Below, in pieces: positions 32,522 to 45,180 of a stretch of 64,000 nucleotides of DNA; within the stretch, counting starts at the first letter, position 1; each line of letters starts with the position of its first letter. Position numbers and translations under genes: made by a program. Where the stretch lies: NCBI GenBank assembly GCA_030761205.1, contig JAULJL010000028.1, positions 13,436,001 through 13,500,000 of the forward strand, written 5' to 3'. The notes beneath the pieces are model-generated. The model did no database searches and was not told where the DNA came from. It was given only the letters and a program-made list of their open reading frames with translations. The stretch is from Fremontodendron californicum. Lineage: Eukaryota > Streptophyta > Magnoliopsida > Malvales > Malvaceae.

Positions 32522-32995
32522 TTACTTGCACTTGACTATAAACATTCCGTGATAATTAAGATTTAGTTTACTTAAACAAAATAATAAAATAATAAAAACA
32601 ATAAAAATGATTTAGTTTATTCAACAAAGAAATCGATATCCAATGGAAGTTAAACAAAAATCAATTCTTGAAAGATTGAAGGTTGACTGAGAAAGCCTAT
32701 ATTTTCAAAACTTGCACAGTTTTTAATTATTTATTTTTTGGTGAACACCAATTTCTTTACGTTACCAACCAATTAGGCACCTTGACTTACAGATTTTTTT
32801 TTTCTTCAAAATTATGTATACTTTTAAAAATGACTATATACAATTTGAAACCAACTGATTATAAAAATTTATTTAAATTTATTAAATAAAAAGAAAACAT
32901 GATTCAACAATTTAGAATACTCAATTACAACCTACCTTTATATTCAAAGTAGTAATAATTTATAAGGAAATACTTAAAGTGAAAAACACGTATCA

Positions 32996-33042
<47 letters not shown>

Positions 33043-35110
33043 GGAGAAACTCTATCTTCATCTACTTAAAAAAAAAAAAAACTCCATCATCATCGATTGG
33101 TATATAAACTCGATTAATTTTATTTAAACTCCATTTTGTTTTTATGATTCTATATTTACTACTCTTTTTTTATTATTTACTTTTACTTCCTAAGAAGTTA
33201 CTAAAATATGAAAGCAAATCATTTAAGTATTTACTCAAATTAAAAAAAAAAAAGTTATAAATGACAAAAAGAAACTAAAATTTTGATTCTCTTACTAAAG
33301 GCTAGTATTTGTTATCATATTGTTCGCACGTGAATATTCGTTTATTTATTTATTTTTAAATATATAATTATATATTTTAAAAATAAATAAAATATATATT
33401 AATTAAAATTTGTATTAACATGTAAAGTTTATTTTATATGTAATTATATCAAATTATTATAAAGTTTATTATTTTTAATATTAATGCATAATTAATCACC
33501 AAGATAAAAAATTCAATGTAATTTTTTTTATATATATAAAATAAATTGATTTATTTTTAAGATTATGGAAAAATTAAAACTTTTAACATAAAGTAATTTC
33601 TTATAAATTTTTAATTTTTTATTTATTATCAAATTAATCCATTTAACTAAAGTGATTTAATAAAATTAAACTTCTTACTTATAAATTAGATATAAATTTT
33701 ATTATTAATAATAATAAATATTTATAATAGTAATTTAGAAATATAGTGAATAATAATGAGTATTTTCGTTAATTTAAAAATTCTCTTTATTCATGCTTAT
33801 ATATATATTATATATTATAGATAAAATTAAAACTATATATTTTGTTATAATTTTTTTTTTAACTTTTATTACTTAAAATATATCGTTTGCTTTATATCTA
33901 AAAATGCTTTTTATTTAGCTTTTTGCTTCCAATAATAAAAATTAACAACCAAATTCTTTAGACTTGAAAACCTTGAGGCTTTGTTTGGAACGAGCCATAA
34001 AAGGAGCAAGGATGAAAAAAAGTTTAATTCAATTATTATTAATTAAGTTAAAAGTAAGAGAGTGATTATAAAACTTAATCATTTAGATTATTTTTTTTTT
34101 CCTGCAAAGTCAAAAAAATAAAAATAAAAAAAGTATAAAGTTAGAGAAAACATACCCTTGTACACTTGGTCATAGATGTGAGGGAGTTCTGCAAGATACT
34201 TGACAATGAAAGTGCAGGCAGCACTGGCTGTATCATGTCCTCCGATCAACAATCCAAGAATCTTGTCAGCAATATCCATCTCGTTCATGAACTGTCCATT
34301 CTCATCACTTGTCAACAACATGTGCGACAGTATATCTTGAGTTGGCGACGCCTTTCCCTCTGCTAGATCAACCTTTCTTTGCTTTATGATCTTTAAAAGC
34401 TCTTTCCTAATGAAATTTGATGCCTTTATAGCACGGTTAAATGGGGTTCCAGGCAGATCAATGGGAAGAGAAATGATACCAGAAGCTATGAGATGGAAAG
34501 GTGCCTCAAACTTTGCAACATGGTTGGGATCCTCAATACTCAAAAACAGACGGCAAGCTAACCAAAAGGTATACCTCTTTGCCAGCGGGAAAACGAGAAC
34601 TTCATCTTTGTTTTCCCATCCCGAAGCAAAGTGTCTGTTGGCAATAGTATCCATGATCCCGATATACCTTTGCAAGGCCTCAGGTTTGAAGAACTGAGGG
34701 AGGAGTTTCCTCATTTTCTTTGATTCTTCTTTAGATGAAGTTTGCAAAGAGGATGGGAAGATTTTGTCGACAGAGCTGGGCCACCATGCATTGACTAGCT
34801 TGTTTTCGTTGGAAAACAAGAACTTGTTGCCGGCAACGCCGCAGAAGACGGCTGCAGGCTCACCGAGAATGTTGGTTTTGAAGACCTGAGAAGAGTACTT
34901 GGCCATGCGGTCGAATATGAACTTTTCGGGGTGGCCTTTCCATCCGGTAGACAGGAACTCGAGGCTCTCGCCTACGATGGGAAAACCAGGCCTCCCTGGA
35001 GGGAGGTTAGGGGCGGAGTAGTTGGACTTGTGCCTGTAAAAAAGGACGAAGAGGGAGAGAGTTACAAAGGAGACAAAGAGTAGTAGAAGGGTGATGTAGA
35101 AATGCTCCAT
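30992..35110 (-). CDS. CYP716A: Cytochrome P450 CYP716A-type triterpenoid C-28 oxidase, three exons
   Basis: Exons on the minus strand: 35110-34156, 31602-31415 and 31291-30992, with gt/ag introns in correct phase; total 480 codons, the usual CYP716A length. Seen: N-terminal membrane anchor (about 4-25); proline hinge PNLPPGRPGFPIVGE (34-48); I-helix GGHDTAS (290-296); ExxR E350-R353; PEKFDPSRF; heme loop FGGGPRMCPG with Cys427. The sequence closely resembles the ER-bound beta-amyrin/alpha-amyrin/lupeol C-28 oxidases, which make oleanolic, ursolic and betulinic acids in three steps. Intron 1 is 2553 bp and AT-rich with simple repeats; intron 2 is 123 bp. All catalytic elements are intact and nothing is frameshifted. 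The subfamily is near certain; exact substrate and regiochemistry are inferred. Confidence 0.93.
31603..34155 (-). other. CYP716A intron 1 with simple repeats and repeat debris
   Basis: It begins gtatgt and ends tgtgcag on the minus strand. It contains an (att)n tract near 32487-32522 and a (ta)n tract at about 33000-33038. A region at 31740-32100 has cggtt/gaaccg and accggtc words, typical of a decayed MITE or other small repeat. The rest is very AT-rich. No other gene is seen. Confidence 0.8.
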
Positions 35111-35170
35111 ATTGCCCCTTTTGGAATCCTTGGGACTTGGCTGTGAGTTTGTTTGCTAACAATATGGGGG

Positions 35171-35177
35171 TTATATA
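35171..35177 (-). promoter_or_regulatory. Candidate TATA box of CYP716A
   Basis: The minus-strand tatataa lies about 61 bp upstream of the start codon, the right place for a short 5' untranslated region of about 30 bp. Confidence 0.55.
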
Positions 35178-35373
35178 ATGTATAACCCTTTACCACCTTG
35201 CTAGTTTTTTCCTTTTTTCAGGTTTCGCTTGGGAAAAAAATATTAAAAAGTAAAATAAATTTTATTAATTAGAATTAGGGAATGACAATATCAAAGTCAA
35301 ATAAAGTTAGCTTCTCATTTTTCAACTTAGTTTTGTGAGGAGTGCACTTTGATAAGGAAATTTCTTTTAGAAT

Positions 35374-35580
35374 TATTTATACATGGTTTATATTTGATAC
35401 ACTGATAGTTTATGTATTTATACACTGTCATTGAACCAGATGATTTCAACTTATTAAAAAAGTTTAAAAATAAATACAGATAACTTTATTTTTAATGAGA
35501 TGTTATCATCTCATTTACTGATAGTGTATAAATTTATACACTGTCAATATATCAAATATAAATCCATACATATTTATTAT
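35374..35580. repeat. MITE-like inverted repeat in the CYP716A upstream region
   Basis: Left arm: atttatacatggtttatatt, then tgatacactgatag. Right arm, reverse-complemented: atatgtatggatttatattt, then gatatattgacag. The arms are about 60 bp and clearly related, so the segment can form a hairpin. It lies about 200-400 bp upstream of the TATA candidate. Boundaries and target duplication are not resolved. Confidence 0.6.
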
Positions 35581-36099
35581 TTATTCTCAACCAGTTTTGA
35601 ATTCACATTAACATTTTAACAAGATACCTAGGGTCCCTTTGGCATTGTTTCCCAATTTGCTTTGTTTCCTTTTATTTTTTTTCATAAAAGTAAAAACTTA
35701 AGACAAGATTAATAATTAATGAGCATGCTGAAAGAAAATATTTAAAATTACTATAAACCTAATAATTCAATACTAATAAAAGTTTTAATAATTAAACGAT
35801 AAATGATAATATGTAATAAAATATAATTTTAATAATATTATAAATATTTTTGTAATATAGTTTAATATAAACTAGAATTTGATATGCCCACAATGTAGAT
35901 TGTTTTTAAAATAAAAATAAAAAGATAAGTTATTGAGGTAGTTTTATGATAAAAATGGGTAGTTTTTATAATTTTTTAAATAATAAAAATTTAAAAACAC
36001 ATAGATATTCATACTCTTATATTTTTATTATTACTTTATTTATGATATTTTTGATAATTTTATTTGCTGAATTGACTTGTAACATTTGATAATAATATA
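35581..36099. other. AT-rich intergenic sequence
   Basis: No gene was recognised. It ends at the atata target duplication (36095-36099) of the next retrotransposon. Confidence 0.5.
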
Positions 36100-37992
36100 T
36101 GTCATAACGTGTCAAATACGAATTCAGCATGCTAGACACAAATTAATGGAGTCGCCACTAATCATCTCATCTAGGTGCGATTAGTCACCTTTATAAATCT
36201 ATCCTATTTAAAGTAATCCTAAGCTTGACTAAGGCACCCTAAAAAGAATAGATTCTGGTCTACTTATCAGAACTAGGTTCGGGAGTACGGTTACGTGTAA
36301 GGAAGGATTAGCACCCTCACAACGCCTATCTAAGAGATAGTACCTAATTAGTCTTGTGATACTTAAAAAGTCTTAATTAAATGGTCTTGTCTATCCTATC
36401 TTCATTTTAATTGTTAAAGTTAGAAATCTCAGAGATTATTTTTTTAGATCTCCCTTTCATTCATTCTGGAGAAATTACTAAAAAATGTTTTCTCACCTCA
36501 AGAGTATTCAAAAGAAACCATTCGTTCTATTGAAGAGGCTCTGTCGTCGGAAAAATTAGATTATTTAGCCAAGTTATTTCTCTTAAATTAATCTTCTAAA
36601 ATTAATCCACATTTTATTAATGTTTGTTTGAAAAATAAATTTTGATCTTTAATATCAAAAATTATCTCTTAAAATATTCTCCCATTCGTTCTGCAGAATT
36701 TTTAAGAGAATTTTTCTCACCTAGAAATTTCTTAAAAGTCATCCATTCGCGACTTTCTTGAATTTCATCATCGGAAAAAATCTTAATTTATCCCTCAATT
36801 TAAATTAAGCATTTATTATGGAAAATCATTCTGAGAAAAGTGTTGAAAATTAATTATTCTTTAAAAAAAAAAAATTGATTTTTATTGGTATTGAAAATAA
36901 TCTCTTAAAATATCCTTCCATTCATTCTGGAGAATTTTTAAGAGAGTTCTCTCACCTAGAAATTCCTTGGAATTCAACCAAACGTGAACTCCTCGGATTT
37001 CATCATCGAAAAAGATTTCTATTTATTATTTAATTTAATTAATTCTCAATTAAAAAAAGAATAAATACATAATCAATATACAAATAATTACAAAATCTAA
37101 GGAAAATTCAAAATAAAATTAATCATAAAAATATTCACAATAATCAAGTAAATAATATAATTAATCAATATACAATAATTTAAAAATAAATAAAAATTAA
37201 TCATAAAAATATACCTGCAATAATCAAACTAAAAAAGATTAGTCAAAAATTAATAATGAAATTAAATTAAACAAATCATATAATAAAACAAAGTAATAGA
37301 TTAAAAAAAAAGTTAATCAGGGGTGGCGTCCATGGACCACCTTTCTTTTTCTTCATATGCAGTGTATGGTATAAAATTTGGCATGAAAGTCAAGACATTT
37401 AAAATATTCATATATATGTAACCAACTTTTTACTCGCAACAATAAATGGAATAAACATGAAATAACAAAGGAAGTTAGACACGCACCAGCAGCCACTCTC
37501 CAAAGTTCGGTTGCTGCACTTGTTTTTTTTGCTGCTAATGCCGCTTCTGTCTGCTGCCCCTTTTCGTTGGTATTGCGGCTTCTCTTTGCTGATGATGCTG
37601 CTACTCCCTATTGCTCGTTATTTTCTTCCTCAGTCTGACTTCGTGCCTTCTTTCTATTTACTGATCTTACTTGCTTACTCTAAAAATTCTATATTTTTCT
37701 GATGTGGTCTTTGTGCTTGAAGCTAGGTTGGTTATATAGAAAAAGTGTTTAGATTTTAATCTACTTAGAAGTCTCAATCTGATCAAGAAGAGATTTTTGT
37801 TTCAACCACAACACCTAGAGTCCAAGTTTAATCCAAAAAAAAGTCTTAGTTCAACCCAAACTTGGTTTCATTTTTTTTTTCTTTTCATTTTCTGATTTTC
37901 TCTTATTTTTTTCATTTTTTTATTTAATTCAAAAATAAATAAAATTCAAATTAAAAATAAAAATAAAACCCTGATAAAATATGGTGTCTATA
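36100..37992 (-). repeat. 3' LTR of the outer Tat/Ogre-like element
   Basis: This aligns along its length with 60981-62917. It includes the conserved LTR block (minus-strand gctaatccttcc, then acgtaaccgtactcccgaac) also found in the inner element. Plus-strand hydrophobic frames here (about 37511-37702) occur in both LTRs and are not genes. Confidence 0.9.
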
Positions 37993-39288
37993 GTTGCTCC
38001 TCTTTGTGCATTCCCTGAGAAACATGGGATGTGCAAAGACGTAGACACCCTACTAAGCTCTTAAACATTAAAAAGATCTATTTACTTAAAGAAAATCCTA
38101 TCGTAGAAAAGCTCCTCTAAGTGAGGCATAAACTTTAAATAAACCCAACGTGAAAATATACTCCTCCACCGAGGCTTCAACTTTAAATAAACCTGACACG
38201 AAAACATACTCCTCCACCGAGGCTTCAACTTTAAATAAACCTGACATGAAAACATACTCCTCCACCAATGCTTCAACTTTAAATAAACTTAACATGAAAA
38301 CAATACTCCTCCACCGAGGCTTCAACTTTAAATACCAAAATTAAAAAGAAGACTCCTGAGATATTTGAAAAATTTTATCCAAAAGTTCTAAATTGATACC
38401 TGGAGGTTCTTGTAAAATGATTCTCAGAGGTTTTGAAAAGATACCCAGAGGCTTTGAAAAATTAATCGGTGGTTTTGAAAAGATACCCGAAAGCTTTGAA
38501 AAGATACCCGGAGGCTTCGAAAGATACCCGGAGGTTTTGAAAAATTACCCGGAGGTTTTGAAAAATTACCTGGAGGCTTTGAAAAGATATCCGGAGGCTT
38601 TGAAAAATTATCCTGAGGTTTTTTATTTTAAAAATTACTCGGAGGCTTTGAAAAGATACCCGGAGGCTTCGAAAGATACCTGGAGGTTTTGAAAAATTAC
38701 CCGGAGGCTTTGAAAAATTACCCGAAGGTTTTAAAAAATTACCCGAAGATTTTGAAAAATTACCTGGAGGCTTTGAAAAGATACTCGGAGGATTTGAAAA
38801 ATTACCCGGAGGTTTTGAAAAGATACCACTTTTTATGCTTTCCTCAACTGGATACTCAAAACTCTTACCTTGAAAATCTTCCTCAACCGAGATTCAATAC
38901 TTCACCTTGAAAAGAACCAGTCTTAAAAAGAGTTTAATTTCAAATTTCAAAAGCTAAAATCTTTCTTATATGTTAAATCCATGCGATGAATGACATGAAT
39001 GCCATGAAATGCAATTATATAAAATGAATGTCATGTGATGGAATGCAAACTAATATCATGAATCTTTAACTATGACAAAAGGATACTCAAGCTCATCGTT
39101 TCGTCATTTTTCAATTTCCAAACGCTTGGACTTAGGACCAGGCAGATCTCCGCTAATTTCATCAGATGATCACGACACCCTTTTCTTTCCCAAAAAGACA
39201 TCTCGTTTAGTCCCAAGGTTTTAAACAGATGTATTTCCAGACTCTTTCATTATTCTCATCATATTCTCCTTACTTCCCGAAATGTCAT
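37993..39288 (-). repeat. Outer element: PPT and tandem arrays
   Basis: Next to the PPT (minus-strand end at 37993-38010) are four copies of a unit of about 48 bp with cctccaccgaggcttcaact (38140-38335). Then come about twenty copies of a 21-22-bp unit, minus-strand cctccgggtaatttttcaaa (38395-38830). Plus-strand frames reading NYPEVLKNYPEAL are translations of the array in antisense, not a protein. The stretch after 38900 is unique, degenerate internal sequence up to the gtcat duplication (39284-39288). Confidence 0.9.
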
Positions 39289-40820
39289 TGTAGACACCTA
39301 ATTTTGTCCGGACCACTAAATAGGTATGTTTTCTTCCCATATTGATGTTTCCGAGTATAAAAAGACTGTTTTCATCCTGCAGGTGGTACTCCGAGACTTA
39401 GTTTAAGAGGGCGAGCACAAAAAGACAAACTTGAAAAAAAGTCAACCCGAAAAAGTCAACCCGAAAAAGTCAACCCCGAAAAAGTCAACCCTAAAAAGTC
39501 AACTACTGAAAAAGTCAACCCACTTTCAAAATCACGATTTTAAGTTCAATTGAAAAATGGCGAAAGAATTTTGATAATCCGAGGTCTACATTGAAAGATA
39601 TGGAGTTCGGAAGTTGGGATTTGGAGATTCAGTAGAAAAGAAACCCTAATTCGAGAAATTTGGGGAAAAGTGCTTAAACGATCAAACTGGTCGAAATTGA
39701 AGGTTCCAAATGAAAGATAAGCACTGACTACGGGTAATGGAGAAGTCACTTGCAAGAAAAACCGAAAGAAAAGTCAATCCGGGAGAAAACCGAGAATTAG
39801 GATTTTTAGTGGATTTCGGTGAAATCGGGAAGAATCACAGAAATGGCCCGACTTGGTAAGACCAAAGCCCCCAATGGATGAGGAATGATTAAAAAGGATG
39901 GCCCAAGGCTCAGATTGAAGAAAATCTGAAAATCGGACTTGTTTTGAGCAAAACCGGGTTTCGGAGGTTAAAGGGCAAAATTGGAAAATTTTGGGAAAAA
40001 TAGCAAATGGACTCCGGAAATTCTGAAAAATTTGTCAATCTCATTCTTAAATCATTTGAAAGAGATTGGTAAAATAAAATCTTGATTCGGAGTTCGTTTG
40101 CAAAATGGCCAAATCCCGGGTTTCTTATGTAGTAATTCAAAAAGGAAAATCCCGGAAAAATAGCAAATGGACTCCAAAAATTCTGAAATTTTGCAAATCT
40201 CATTTTTAAATTATTTGGAAGAGATTAGCGAAAGAAAATCTTGATTCCGAGTTCGTTTGCAAAATGGCCAAATCCCGGGCCTCCTATGCAATAATTCAAG
40301 CCGATAAATCCCGAAAAAATACCAAATGAGCTCCAAAAATTATGAAAACTTCCAGATCACACTTTTTAATTATTTTTAAGAGATTGGTGAAGAAAAATCT
40401 TTATTTGGAGCTCGTTTAAAAAATGGTAAAAAGTAGGGGCATAAAAGGACATTTTGGGAAGAAAAAATCCAAATAAATAGCAAACGGACTCGGATAATTT
40501 TGAAAACTTCCAGAACTCAATATTTTATTATTTTGGAAGTATTAAAAAAAGAAAAATTGAATTTGGAGTCCGTTTGATATTTATTTGCATACGGGGGGCA
40601 AAATGGTCATTTCACCCAAGCAACCGAAAAGGGCTTCTTTGGGCCTTTCAAAAATCAGAGCTGGGCTGGAAAAGAGAAGTGTTGGCCTGCCCAAGCCCAA
40701 AGGAAGGAGGAAGCTTATGATTTTTTTCAATCAAGTGGTTAAAAATCAAGAGTGGTATTTTTGAGCCTAAGTCCCAATCCCACATCCCTTTGTAATGTCA
40801 AGCCAAGGAGGTGCTCACCT

Positions 40821-40828
40821 TATAAATA
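40821..40828 (+). promoter_or_regulatory. TATA box of the LARD 5' LTR
   Basis: tataaata, preceded by gctcacct and followed by aggggtcttgg, lies about 110 bp before the 36-bp repeat block. In the 3' LTR the same place (about 52595) reads tatatata. It is the best core-promoter candidate; the repeats would then lie in the transcribed leader. Confidence 0.6.
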
Positions 40829-40931
40829 AGGGGTCTTGGCCTTTGGTTGAAATCACCCACTACCCCTTGTGAGATAGTCTATACACTTGTATTAGGATTA
40901 TCCGGGTGGTGAGTCATAGTGTTTTTGTTGA

Positions 40932-41075
40932 GAGGGTTTGTAGCTTAATCCGTTCAAAAGCTACTCTGAGGGTTTGTAGCTTAATCCGTTCAAAAGCTAC
41001 TCTGAGGGTTTATAGCTTAATCCGTTCAAAAGCTACTCTGAGGGTTTATAGCTTAATCCGTTCAAAAGCTACTTG
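40932..41075 (+). repeat. 36-bp tandem repeat in LARD LTR, four copies
   Basis: The unit is gagggtttgtagcttaatcc plus gttcaaaagctactct. The matching block in the 3' LTR (52706-52885) has five copies. Confidence 0.95.
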
Positions 41076-42116
41076 GTGAGTTTTCATTTTAAAATAATGT
41101 TTCTTGTTCTTCCTTCATTTCCTTTCTTAAGTATATTTTTCTTACATTTTGTTTTTACAATAAAATCACCATGGCCAAATGGCCTACATTATTTATTTTA
41201 AGTTGTTGTTTTTTATTCATTTTACCATATTGTTTATGCTATTTTCTTTATTTTTGATGTTTTTAATATTATGTTATTTCATGTTCTTAAGTTATATTTA
41301 ATTTGGTTGCTTTGTTTGTTGCCATTTATGTCTTAGATATCATGTTTTTGCATTTTTAATTTTTTGTTTTCATGTTGTTTAAATTTGAGCATGTTTTAGA
41401 GTTAGCATATTAAGTGTTTGTGAAAATGCTTGTGTGATTCTTTGCATGATTCTTGTTTTATATCTTAGTGAGCATGTTTTAGATTTGGTATATTAGGTGT
41501 TTGTGAAAATTCTTGTGTGATTTTTGTGTTATGACTTAGTTTTTCATGCTAGCATACCAAGTGTTTGTGAAAATGCCATGCTTGTTGAAGCTTGGGGCCA
41601 TTTGGCTACTCCATGTGTTTTGCATTGTGTGTTGTATTTTTGTCATGCTAGTTGTTAGGTTTTTGCATTTGCATGATATTTGGTTGGATTTTTGAATTAA
41701 GCATGCCTTGTGTTTGTGAAAATGCCATGCATGTCTTAGGTCTAGGTTACATTAAATGTCATGCAAGTTCATGTTAGGTCTAGGCCATATTATTTGTGTC
41801 ATGCATTTTCCTTACATTTAGGTTTAGATCCATGCATTTCATGCATTATGTTTGCTGCATTGTTTCATGCATTTCATGTTCATGCCACTTGAATAATGAC
41901 TTGAGCCAATTAATGGTTCAAGGTCATGCTCTCTTGAGCACACTTGTGGAAAATTAATTTTGTCAAATTGATTATTCTACCTTTGTGATTTTTTTACTTA
42001 GCCAATTTTTATCTAACTTTCAAAAAGTCCTAGCTACTGCTTTCAAGTCATTTTATGAGTTTCAAATATTTTTATTTTGATTTTTAAATGATTTTATCAA
42101 GAAAAAAAAATGTGTT

Positions 42117-42777
42117 GGCAAAGCAGTTTTTTTTCAGTTTTTTTCAAAAAAACTCGTACATCTCTGATTTTTCTGGGAATTCATATTTGATCACAAAATT
42201 AAGAAAATTTTTCCTCGTGTAGTTTTACATGTCCTGAGTCTCCAGTATTTTTTTTAGAATTTTTGGAATTTTTAAAAATAGGATAAAAAATCGTGGATTA
42301 AAACTGGACAGTGGAGTCAGAATTGAATTTAAAGAAAAACAAAGCAGTTTTTTTTCTCCTCCAAAAACTCGTACATCTCTGGTTTTTCTGGGAATTCATC
42401 TTTGATCAAAAAATTAAGACGATTTTTTCTCGTATAGTTTTACATTTCCTGAGGCTCCAGTATTTTTTTTAGAATTTTTGGAATTTTTCAAAATAGGATA
42501 AAAAATCGTGGATTAAAACTGGACAGTGGAGTCAGAATTGAATTTAAAGAAAAACAAAGCAGTTTTTTTTCTCCTCCAAAAACTCGTACATCTCTGGTTT
42601 TTCTGGGAATTCATCTATGATCAAAAAATTAAGCCGATTTTTTCTCGTATAGTTTTACATGTCCTGGGTCTCCAGTATTTTTTTTAGAATTTTTGGAATT
42701 TTTCAAAATAGGATAAAAAATCATGGATTAAAACTGGACAATGGAGTCATAATTGAATTTAAAGAAAAACCAATTTT
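42117..42777 (+). repeat. Three tandem units of about 217 bp in LARD LTR
   Basis: Units beginning aaagcagttttttt start near 42117, 42340 and 42557. Each contains actcgtacatctctggtttt and ggattaaaactggaca. The same block occurs in the 3' LTR at about 53930-54585. Confidence 0.9.
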
Positions 42778-43988
42778 CTGTTTTGGTTAATCTACTTAGA
42801 GTGGGCTGATTAGGAGGGTTAGCTACTGACTTAGGGTGATTTCTAAGCCTTTTAAACTCTAAAAATGGTTTTTCAAGTCCCGGGCTAAGGGTAGTCAAGT
42901 CCGGATTTTTTAAACTTAGGAAATTAGAGCCATTTAAAAATTTTTAGCCCAGTTTTTATTGTTAATTCAAGCTTTTCAAAATTGTTTTCAAACAATCACA
43001 AAGTATTTTGGTTTTAGAATATTTAATTTGACATATTTTCCTAAGGTAGCCGGATATCTTTTTAGATATACGGATTTCCTTAATTAAAGGAAAAAATACA
43101 TTTCATGCATTGCATTTTTATTTTCATGCATATTATATGATAGCATTATTTTATTCCATGTCATTTAAATTATATGCCATATCATTCATGTTTGCCATGT
43201 CATTTAGGTTGCATTATATTATTTAGATTTTGCTATGTCATTTTATTTATGTCATGCATATACATATTCATATCTTTTAAAATGTTTTCAAAAGGATAAT
43301 GATTTTTCAATAAAAAATAAAGATATTCCCGAGTTAAAATAATTCATGAGTTCTCTACCGGGTTTGCTGGAGGGAATATCACCAATTATCATTAATAAAG
43401 AAATATCTTTCTTTCAAAAAAAAAAAAGAGAATGATTCGGAAAGTTTTTCAAAACTAATAAAAATTTCTATATTTTGCCACGTTTGTTGGGGAATATAGG
43501 AAAATTTTGAATTTATAAATTCCGAATCATTTTCAAATAAAAATTGAATTATTTTTCTTTAAATTGGGGATTAACTTGAAATACTAAATTTAAAACCAAT
43601 CTTTACCGAGACTTGAGATAATACACGATTAATAAGGTACCGATTTATACGGGCGTTGTGGGGGTGCTAATCCTTCCCCGCACGTAACCGACTCCCGAAT
43701 CCGCTTCTTTGATTTCTTTGGTTTTAAAACGCAGACTTGAAATTGGTTTTTAAAATGTTTTAATTAATTTTTAAAATATTTATAAAACCGGTTTTAATAG
43801 GTGGCCGATCACACCTAGCTAAAAAAATTGGTGGCGACTCCATGTCTTTTTTAAGGTTATTTTCAAAACCTTAATTTTTCTAGAGGAATTAAGTCGACTT
43901 TTCCTCAATTTTTTTTTTAAATGTCACGCCTAACGAATAATAAAGTCTTGCGATGAGACTCGTCGTTATTATTTTTTAGGTTGCGACA

Positions 43989-45180
43989 GCTTGGCGACTC
44001 CGCTGGGGACTATTAGAGAGTCAGGCCTAGAAATAGTCGTGTGTTATCAAAGTCTCAGTTTTGGTTGGTTTAATTGGTATTTAATTTTAATTCCCACATT
44101 TTTCTAATAAAGAGAATTTTGAAAATAATAAAATGTTTTTAAAAATGTTCATTCTCATGTGCATGCATTTTATTATTGTTCTCTAGTTATTTAGGTTGTA
44201 TATTATAATTGCTTGTTGGTTAATGCGTTACACTATTCTTGAATGTTTTAATTGCTAGGGCATTTAGAATAAGGTTTGTAGAATAGGTAGTGAAAGGTTT
44301 GTTATTCCTCCACACACACTACACGTGCATTTGCATAACATGAATCCTCTACCCGGGTTCCGTTCTTTTAAGTGGAAGTAAAGTAACTAAGCCTTCGTGA
44401 TTGATCCTCCGTATGGGCTAGTGAAACACTTTCGGAGTATAAAGTACCTAATGCCTTCGTGATGATCCTCCGCATGGGCATAGGAAAATATACTCTAACG
44501 AATTGAACCCGCTTTTATCGGGGTGCCTTACTAGCCTTCACCGGCGACAGTGAGGAACAATTCGGGGCCTTAGAACCGATTCACCCTCATATAGTGAACC
44601 TAGGCGAAGCCATGCCGAATTTCCGTTAGACATACCGAAAATAGGAACACATGGAGGGACATTTCTAAACTTTTTGTTACCTATTTTACACTCCGAATAA
44701 GTGTGGTAGATCGAGCAACGATGTACGTACATCGCCCGTAATAAAGGTGATACTACGCCTCGATGGCATCGTGATGCCTAAATAAGCAGATATTGCTGGG
44801 GCAGATGTTCATTAGCTGTTTTAAAAAAAAAAAAAAAAAAAATCTTTTTTCACACATTTCATGCATGTGTGAATAGGCATATACATTTTTGGTTGTATTA
44901 TTGATCTCATTCTTTGCAATAAACAGTTGGTAATTTAATTTGATGATTTCATAAAACCGGTAGTGTCACATGAACATTTGCATATTGTACCATAGTAAGA
45001 TCCACCCTGAAATTCTTTTGAAAATGATGTGATTGGTTTATCAAAAAAAAAAAAAAATTGGAGGCAAATCTTGCATAATGAGATTTTTGAATAACCAAGA
45101 TTTAGGTCCCACCAATTTCGTATAATCATTGATTTCTTTGTATATACCTTTGTGTTAATTCATTTATTTTTTGCATGTAT
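43989..45180 (+). other. LARD leader after the PBS
   Basis: It starts with the PBS, then tattagagagtcaggcctag, which matches the leader of the outer element. The rest is noncoding, including a poly-A tract near 44822. Confidence 0.75.

Larger units (their letters stand above)
39289..43988 (+). repeat. 5' LTR of the LARD
   Basis: From left to right: a gtcaaccc-rich micro-array (about 39430-39530), repeated ccggaaaaatagcaaatgg segments (39990-40330), a TATA box tataaata (40821-40828), four 36-bp repeats (40932-41075), a purely noncoding AT-rich stretch, three repeats of about 217 bp (42117-42777), and a conserved end with gtgctaatccttcc and ggtggcgactcc. Confidence 0.92.

Noticed and set aside
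37511..37702. Hydrophobic LLMPLLSAAPFRWY frame, repeated at 62395-62604
   Set aside because: It lies in the LTRs of the outer element, antisense to it. It is only kept as part of the LTR pair.
38393..38910. Plus-strand frames with repeated NYPEVLKNYPEAL, looking like a repeat protein
   Set aside because: It is the antisense translation of a 21-22-bp tandem array in the outer retroelement; it has no start context and a stop between the two frames.
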